Of a DNA stretch of 39,183 nt, positions 32,206-39,183 are shown one piece after another (within the stretch, counting starts at the first letter, position 1; each line of letters begins with the position of its first letter). Source of the stretch: Heterotrichella gracilis. Lineage: Eukaryota > Sar > Xanthophyceae > Tribonematales > Xanthonemataceae. The stretch spans positions 1 through 39,183 of the forward strand of contig JAULBX010027275.1 in NCBI GenBank assembly GCA_032358255.1. The letters are read 5' to 3'. The notes beneath the pieces are model-generated. The model ran no database searches. It saw only the letters and a program-made list of their open reading frames with translations, and was not told where the DNA came from. The position numbers and the translations under genes are program-made.

Positions 32206-34673
32206 GGGAGGGAGGAGGATGGGGGTGGTCCAGCTAGGAACTGGGCATGCGAGTCAGGCGATACCCCCTCGCCCCCTCCTCGGGGCCCCACACACACACG
32301 GGTCTGCCTTCTCGCCAAGCTGGCGCTCGGCTGCGCATGTGACTATCGTACTGATGCTGGTGGATGGTGTCACCACCAGGGGGCTACTGGGAGGCTTTTT
32401 TGTCCCTCCAGGGCTGAGATTGAGGTTGGGATGGGTGTGGGAGGGAGGTGTGCCACCGGGGATGGTGGCCGGGGAACCATTTTATTTGCCTTTTTTCCCT
32501 TTTTTTCCACACTGGTGGGCAAAGTCCATTCAAATATGTATTGGCGGCACAGAGGATGGATGGCATGGCATGGCATGGCACAGCCTGCCAACATATCTTG
32601 GCCCTGCCACATTATGGGGGCATTGTTTGAGCCCCACATTGCTAGCTAGTTGGCAGACGATGGGCCAAGGGGGGCATTATTTGAGCCCTCTCATAAATAT
32701 GTGTTCATCCTTGCGACCGCGTGGGCTCTTTCTGTTTGCCACCTTTGGCACAATGAACATGCAAACCTGTATTTTCCTTGCAATTGATTGCAAAACTGTA
32801 TAACTTGGGATTTCATTGTGTGCAGCCGGTGTTTGCAAAGAACGCTTGTTGCGATCCAGCATCATGTCAATTGTTTTAGGGTTTAGGGTTTTGCAATCCA
32901 GCATCAGGTCAACCTGGTTGAACCTTGCGCTCTAGATAGTTGCCAGACAGGTTATAACTGTTACCCTGTAGGGCCCCGTTGTATGCCTATGGCATAATGC
33001 TTTTCAATTGATGCCATGACTTGGATTTTTCCCCCGCGCATATTTCCACTAGAGGCCAATAGCATAGGCACCAATGTTTCAAAGTGGGGTTTACCAGGCA
33101 TGGCGACATCCGTAGCAATTGCAGTTGTACTTTATTAGGCAGAGTTGCCATTCGGTGATGGTATTGTGCAGTCTAGTTAGCGCCCCTCTAGGGTCCCAAG
33201 TGCAAGATGTAGTTGGCAATGCGCCGCAACGGCGTGGACCTTGTTGACTGCATATACGTATACGGGGCGTGTGCAGGGTGTAGGTTAGCCTGGAGTATAG
33301 CCTGTGGCAGGGTGTAGGTGGTGTAGGTGTATATAGTTAAGGCGCGTGGCAGTAGTATAGTGCCCCCCATAGGCTAGTCAAGCTTAGCAGCACAGTTGTA
33401 GTACCCAGCTATTGCCACCTAGTCGATGTTCCTGCTGTAGCAGAGTCCCTAGTCATGTGACGGCTGCTGTAGCTAGCAGTCGTCAGTCCTCGGTAGTACT
33501 CACTGACAGGTAGCTATATACTAGGCTAGTATGTACTACTTAGCGGCTAAGCAATTCAATCATTGAAGTTCAACTGTGTCCGTACCCTCACTGCCGGGCA
33601 TAAAACTAGACTATTGAATTAAAGCCAGTCTTTAATTTGGACCCAGGGCCTGCAGATCCCCTCTGTTTGCCTGTTGCACGTGCAGTACCTTTTCTCCCTG
33701 GCAGCTTTTCTCCATGGCAGTATAACATACACTATTATTGTAATTATAGAGTAACTTGTAGCTTTGTGGCAGACTGTCAAATTGAATACTGTATACTGTA
33801 CACCGTATAACAGTGGCTCTTTCAGTGAATTAGATCACATTGGTCCCGAGGACCCGACCCGTCCATTCATTGTGGCCTGCAGTGAGTCAGACTACCGAGG
33901 TAATCATCATGAAAAAATTACTAACCATTGGATAGTTGGCAACCATAGTAGATAAAAGAAGCAAACCTTAACGAGGATCCATAACCACACGGTGTCATCG
34001 TTTATACATTTGGCGCGTGGTGGCCCTCCTTTTTCAGCGGTTACAATGATTGTTGATTTGAGCCTGGGCCATCAAATGTGCTCCCAGGTGTCATCAAAGC
34101 CTCGAAGGGGACCAATGCATTTGCCTCTTAGTCACTTGTAACACTGAGTGTTTCTTAGGATCATCCATCATGGTGGTCTCCAGGACCTCAGGAACCCTGC
34201 GCAAAACCCTAAATTAGATTAAATCCAATACCCTGCACAATACCGGAGAATGATGGTGTCGTCAAAGGGGCCACGGCTTGCGCGCTCATGTGCACAGCAC
34301 TATTAGTGATTATAAATATAATCCACTTCATGCGTAACGCGTGTTGCACTTCGGTGGGCACACAGGACTGTGCACATGCGTGCATGCCAAGCGGCGCAAT
34401 GTGGTTGCGAGGAGGGATCCAGCCTGTTCCTAGGACGGGCCAAGCAACTTTCACGGGCCTATCATCTGCTCGAAGTATTTCACGAGCGCAATGGCTGCAA
34501 ATGGCAAACCACCTTGTCAACTGTTCGTATACAAGCAAAGCTGAGGCGCTGCTTGTGAAAGCCCGCATGCTGCTTGTGACTCGAAGTGACCGTTCCAAAA
34601 CATATTTTCCCCCCAGGTTGTGAAAAGGAAAGAAACACCTTGTTTCCTTTGTACTACGTATCCATTTTCGGAG
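32206..34673. other. Intergenic region between RWP-RK and MYND genes
   Basis: No supported exon. It includes a GGCAT tandem run at about 32560-32578, a TTTAGGGTTTAGGG tract near 32876-32890, and an AT-richer block from about 33600 to 34350. Several short frames on either strand have no domain. Confidence 0.5.
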
Positions 34674-37600
34674 ATGGCGCTCGCCGGAACTACACAACAT
34701 CGAAGGAACCCAAACGGTGTTGACCCTCAGGATGGGCCAGATGCCAACCCAGGGATAACCTTGACGTACTTCGACAGCAGCTTTGGGAAGAGTATGTTTG
34801 ACAGAGCTGCCAAGGTATGCCTCTGCCTGTCTCGGCAGCCTGCATGGCCCGTCGTATGCCCCACCGCGGTGCAAACGGTTCACAGTCACTCACGTGACCC
34901 ATGGTGCATTACCCACGTACTTAGCGAGTGTTGTGGCCATTGCCAAGTTGCAACCTTCCACCAAAACGTTGCCAATGAACCTTTCAGCGCTGAGGTCAAC
35001 CTGCGCCTGCCTGGGTGCAGCCTCCCAGTTTATCACGGGCTATCTATAGGCCGGTGATGTGGCCCCATTCAGGGAGCACTTTTCCAAGGGGCTGTCGTTT
35101 GCCAAGGACCTGCAGCACATGCAGCCCGACAACGCCTATGGCTGGTACATGGAGACGTTTGTGTATGGGTTGCTGGATGAAAGCCTCGGCGGGGCACAGG
35201 GGCAGCGCAAGGCTAGCAAAGCTCTGGCAGGTGTGGTGGTGGCACGTGCTGGGTGTGGGGTATGGGGTATAGGATGACGCTGCAGGGTAGGGTAAGTATC
35301 TCATGCCACGTACCCTAGTAAGGGTACCACCCTTTACACCCTTGCGTGGGTACGTGGTATAGAATGCAGCTACGAGTGTGGGGTGTAGGGTGTAACCTGC
35401 AGGGTGTAGGGATGTTGTCGCCGCTCATTTTCGTGCCAGTGTGGTTTGGGAATGTACTCGTCCCAACACCGGGTTTTCCTCGTTCACTACTTTTTTCCTC
35501 CTCGTCCATCAGCCAAGGCGCTTTGCTTGCTTGCTCCACCCATGCGTCGCTTTACCACTCTACCACTCCATCCATTCATCCATCCACTCATTTTTGACCA
35601 ACACACCCATCCAACTACGCACCCACACGCCCCCGGTCCCCAGAGCGTTTGAGTGCTACGCGCCGGGGCTTGGAGCTGTGTGCTGCACCGGGGCATGTGG
35701 ACGAGATGCTGGGGTGCAGGTGAGGCGACAGGGTCCTACGCTAGGGGTTGCGGATAGTGGATGAAATTTCAGGCTTGGGGTGTGGGCGCACCAGGGCATG
35801 TGGACGAGCAGCTAGGTGCAGGTGAGGCAACAGGACCCTAGGCTAGGGTTTGCGGGTACTGCGTGAAATCCTAGGCTAGGGTGTGAGCGCACCGAGGCAT
35901 TTGGACGAGCTGCTGGGGTGCAGGTGAGGCCCTCGGTCAGGGTTTTGGGCACGATGTTAGGGTTAATGCAAGGGTGTGGGATCTCAGGGCATGAGGACAA
36001 GCTGCTGGGGTGCAGGTGAGGCAACACAATCCTAGGCTAGGGTTTGTCAGCCATAAGCTAGGATCACTGAAAAATCTTATTTGACTTGGATGTCTAAAAG
36101 TGAACACATGCTGATGTCTTAAATTGCTACAATGTTGACAGCGTTAATCTGAAACGTGTTGCACTCTTTCAATCCCTGTGGGGTCCATCATTTTGCTAGT
36201 GGCTATGCATACATTTGCAGCAAATGATTCCACTATGCGTTCGAATACAATGTACTTGAGCAGTGCATGTACACCCTGCACACCCTTGCAACTCAAGGGG
36301 TGTGGTAGCATTTGGGGCACTCTTGCATTAATTAAGAGGGGCCTGATTGCCAGGGATTTGCATTAAGAGGGACCTGGTTGCCAGAGATTTGCATGTGGCT
36401 GGCACCTTGCTGCGCCTTGTGCTGGACTGTGTAGGGTGTAGTGTGTAAGGTTTAGGAATGCATGGCGGTGGCTTCTGTTACACTTAATGGATGCACCCCT
36501 AAGGTGGGCACGCATGGCACTGTGACACCCTACTGGCTGTGTATATGCGTGCACTGGTGTACCCAAATGGCTCTGCATGTGCAGCTTGGCGTGGGGGTTG
36601 GCTGCTCAGCTGTGCACATGCGTGGGCAGTACAGCAAATGGGTATGTGGATGTCGAGGTATGCGCACTCCCGGAAGGCACCCTGTCAAGTTGTGGCCACT
36701 GATCACAACTGACCAATTTCATTTGGACTGCTGCAGCAACTGATAACAACTGATCATTTTGATTTGGACTGCTGCAGCAACTGATCAGATTGATTTGGAT
36801 TGCTGCAGCCACTGAAACATGAATTGGTTTAGACCAAAATCATTAACCAATTGCAAGGCATGCCTGCAAATACGCGTACTTTGAATTCTGCCAGCGTTTA
36901 TAAATACAATAATATGTTTCTAAAGGCTAATGTGTTTTTATATTACAGCGTTGTGTTACACATGACTTGAGCAGGCATTGGTGCGTGTAGCAGCCGTACA
37001 GCAACACCAACCTGTACACACGTGTGATGAACCTGTGGTAGCAACTTGAATGTGCATATGCTTACTGGCTGCTCCTCATGAGGTGCACCCCTTCTCTTCT
37101 TCACCCGATTGTCACCCATTGACATCCTTGGCGGCAAGGGATCAAGGGATCAAATATGTCAAGGGATCAAGGGATCAAGGGATCAAGGATGTCAATGGCT
37201 TGATCCCTGGGTTTAACCTGATCGTGAACCCTTGGCTAAACCTTGTTGAGTCCTACAATTCCGTGGGGTTACCTAGGTAGAAACAGTGTAGTCAAATTCA
37301 CCCATTCAACCCTCTTGTTAGGAGCTCCAGGCTGTGCTGGGCAAGGGCCCCGGGGCTACACCCTATTCTCTTGACCCTGTAAAAAACCCAAACTCTAAAC
37401 ACTATACCCTACACCACCAGGAGCTCTAAGCTGTGCTGGGCAAGGCCCACGGGACTGCACCCTATTCTTCAAACCCTAAACAAACCCTAAACTCTAAACC
37501 CTAAACCCTGCACAACCAGGAGCTCCAGGCTGTGCTGGGCAAGGCCCGCACCTTTGAGCGCCAGCTGGCGGAGCTGGGCTATGCAATGGCTGTGGAGCGC

Positions 37601-38745
37601 CAGGTAGTGGCAAAGAGCCGGGCAGCTGCGCTGAAGGTGTGGCCCGTGGTGCAGCGGTACCAGGCAGAGGTGTGCAGGCCCGGCTGGCGCAGGAGCCCCC
37701 TCCTTGGGGAGTTTGACGCCAAGGTGGGGTGCCTGAAAGTATCAAAATAACTTTGATGGAATTTGCTATTGGGTATGGTGGTACAACACACTTTGGTACC
37801 ACACACTTGGGTACTAAGTTGTGACGATGGTGCCGTCTGACATGCGCCCAGCATATGTCCTAGCCATTTTCGCCTGAGTCCAGTGAGCCTAGAATTAATA
37901 GCCGTCATATTATGATGGTCAGTACTACAGATTGCTTATTCCGGCTGTACCTGTTGGCACACCACTTTGCAGGTGGCTAAGGCCATATCAGAGGCCAAGG
38001 CAAAAGACAGCACCCGCGGCAACCGCCTGCTGTGCGACCACTGCCACCAGTCCTTCTCCAACCTCAAGACGTGCACCGGGTGAGGCCACAGGCGGGGGGA
38101 AACTGTCAAAATCTTAAGAATGGGGCCGCGTTGAGTTTTACTCCAAATGTACCATATCCAATATATCCATTACCCTAGGATGTTGTTTGATTTAAAAATA
38201 ATTATTGTTTATGTACACATTGCCACAGGTGCAGCAGCGCCAAAGAGGGCCCTTTGCCTTTCTTGCTATAAATATGATAGTATCGCATTGAAGAGTTGCT
38301 ATCCGTTACAAGGGATTTTCTTCTAAGTAGAGTTTTAATCACCTTGAATGATTATCGTAGGCTACGCTTAATATGTCCAACTTGGTAGAATAACATACCC
38401 AGGACTACTAGATCTAACCCTAGCGGGTTTACCACTTGACCAGGTTTGTTATGTGCAATGATACTACAGAGACCGGTTTTCTGTAGTATTGGCGACACTT
38501 AGTGGGCCCGGCCTGCTGGAAGCCGGGCGTCCATGGATTCCCATTTGATTGACATCATGATCATGGATACACTGTACTGAATACACGTAGTACATGACTC
38601 ATGTGGCATGTCATACCCTTGTGTCAGGTGCAAGAAGGCCAGGTACTGCTCCAAAGAGTGCCAAACCCAGGACTGGAAGAGCCACAAGGAGGCGTGCAAG
38701 AGGTTGCAGAAAACGGATGGAGGTGGTCCGGAGGAAGGGGTGTAG
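34674..38745 (+). CDS. MYND-type zinc-finger protein
   Basis: Supported exons: 34674-34814, 35050-35230, 35644-35719, 37520-37723, 37973-38079 and 38628-38745. ATG 34674 begins a short leader with TYFDSSFGKSMFDRAAK; the next exons give DVAPFREHFSKGLSFAKDL, a helical segment and ELQAVLGKARTFERQLAEL. The C-terminus is a MYND finger split over the last two exons: LLCDHCHQSFSNLKTC, then G-CKKARYCSKECQTQDWKSH and KEACKRL, with the full C-C-C-C-C-C-H-C pattern, ending TAG 38743-38745. MYND fingers bind proline-rich partner peptides, often in transcriptional control. Exon 3 ends in phase 2 while 37520 needs phase 0, so at least one exon between 35720 and 37519 is unassigned or the exon 3 boundary differs. 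The N-terminal half resembles no family I know. Confidence 0.8.
35787..36015 (+). repeat. Three decayed copies of MYND gene exon 3 end and donor
   Basis: Copies at 35787-35821, 35887-35923 and 35986-36014 repeat the segment encoding PGHVDEMLGC with the GGTGCAGGTGAGG donor. About 100 bases separate successive copies, and CCTAGGCTAGGGTTTGCGGG-type tracts follow each. Confidence 0.9.
36698..36815. repeat. Short tandem repeat with GATTTGGACTGCTGCAGC
   Basis: Three units of about 35-45 bases contain ATTTGGACTGCTGCAGCAAC and CAACTGATCA. It lies in the unassigned part of the MYND gene, which may be an intron. Confidence 0.8.
37117..37197. repeat. Perfect 14-base inverted repeat enclosing GGGATCAA tandem units
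   Basis: CATTGACATCCTTG (37117-37130) and CAAGGATGTCAATG (37184-37197) are exact inverted repeats. Between them about six units of GGGATCAA(A/G) occur in tandem. Confidence 0.88.
37321..37460 (+). repeat. Two decayed copies of MYND gene exon 4 acceptor and start
   Basis: 37321-37350 and 37421-37450 repeat GAGCTCCAGGCTGTGCTGGG and the CAAGGCCC that follows, the start of exon 4 (37520). Copies are about 100 bases apart and separated by AAACCCTAAACAAACCCTAA-type telomere-like tracts. Confidence 0.92.
38228..38256 (+). repeat. Possible short copy of MYND exon 6 start
   Basis: After CCACAG, GTGCAGCAGCGCCAAAGAG resembles the opening of exon 6 (GTGCAAGAAGGCCAGG...CCAAAGAG) with a deletion. The match is short, so this is tentative. 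Confidence 0.45.
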
Positions 38746-39183
38746 GCTACAGGCGCTGGCTTTTATGATCAGGCATACAAGATCATGCACAGCACCTGAA
38801 AATTTCATACTAGTAACGCTAACTAGTGCTTCCTTTTTCAAAGGGAATTTGTAACCAGTGTCTTGTATGTCTTGCGTTCTGTGAAATGGTGCTTAGTTAA
38901 CTACTATGTAGCTAAGCGCCTGCTATACTATGACAGCTAATGAATTTTTGTGCAATCACCGGGTGAGAATTATGAGATATAGCTGGATAGCTGGTATACC
39001 TGGATATCATACCAATTAGCTACCGGCTCATTGTGTGGTCTGTTTCCCGATCATCGAGTAACTACGTAGTACCGTTCGATTAACTACGTAGTACCGTTCG
39101 ATTCGAGTATTAGATGGGCAGCAGGTGGAAGTTGTGGACAAGTTTACTTGTCTAGGAAGTGTATTTACTAGGGATAACACTTT
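38746..39183. other. 3' flank of MYND gene
   Basis: No further gene. TGTAA at 38850-38854, about 105 bases after the stop, is a candidate poly(A) signal. 39059-39102 is a 22-base unit (TAACTACGTAGTACCGTTCG plus AT) repeated twice; each unit contains the palindrome ACTACGTAGT. Confidence 0.5.

Overview
The window looks like nuclear DNA of an intron-rich green alga. Support: every recognisable gene is split by GT-AG introns; two gene families are typical of the green lineage (a tubby-like F-box protein, an RWP-RK factor); a plastid-type DnaJ zinc-finger protein has a transit-like leader; and plant-type telomere-like tracts (TTTAGGG / CCCTAAA) lie in many introns. Exons are GC-rich. A prasinophyte-like chlorophyte is my guess; the species cannot be fixed from this sequence. 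I found no tRNA, rRNA, CRISPR array or prokaryotic operon.

Layout. 1-72 is a pure C run at the window edge. 4572 to below 1207 (-) is a tubby-like F-box protein whose C-terminal half lies beyond the left edge or was not found. 7252-6367 (-) is a two-exon MPP6 (exosome cofactor) gene, divergent from an ANKRD39-type ankyrin gene (8073 to about 10306, +). Next is a seven-exon secreted GH128 / Asl1-like glycosyl hydrolase (10303-14765, +). 14888-15097 is a long foldback element. 16864-19905 (+) is a membrane-anchored SAM-methyltransferase-like protein. 22489-21596 (-) is a plastid DnaJ-type zinc-finger protein, divergent from RPB5 (23378-25792, +), the shared subunit of RNA polymerases I/II/III. 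28838-32205 (+) is an RWP-RK transcription factor. 34674-38745 (+) is a MYND zinc-finger protein with probably one exon unassigned. The spaces of 0.8-3 kb between genes hold decayed repeats and short ORFs I could not assign.

The genes do not form a pathway; they are a normal mix of housekeeping and regulatory eukaryotic genes. Two pairs (MPP6/ANKRD39 and DnaJ/RPB5) are head-to-head with about 0.8-0.9 kb between start codons and could share promoters.

The most unusual feature is a pattern in gene architecture. In at least seven of the nine genes, one edge of an exon together with its splice site is repeated one to four times in the adjoining intron as decayed copies, usually separated by short degenerate telomere-like tracts. 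Examples are tubby exons 2-5, ANKRD39 exon 3, GH128 exons 3, 4, 5 and 7, methyltransferase exons 1-3, RPB5 exons 3-6 and MYND exons 3-4. One GH128 copy has lost the expected catalytic glutamate. This suggests that introns here grow by local exon-edge duplication linked to telomere-like sequence.
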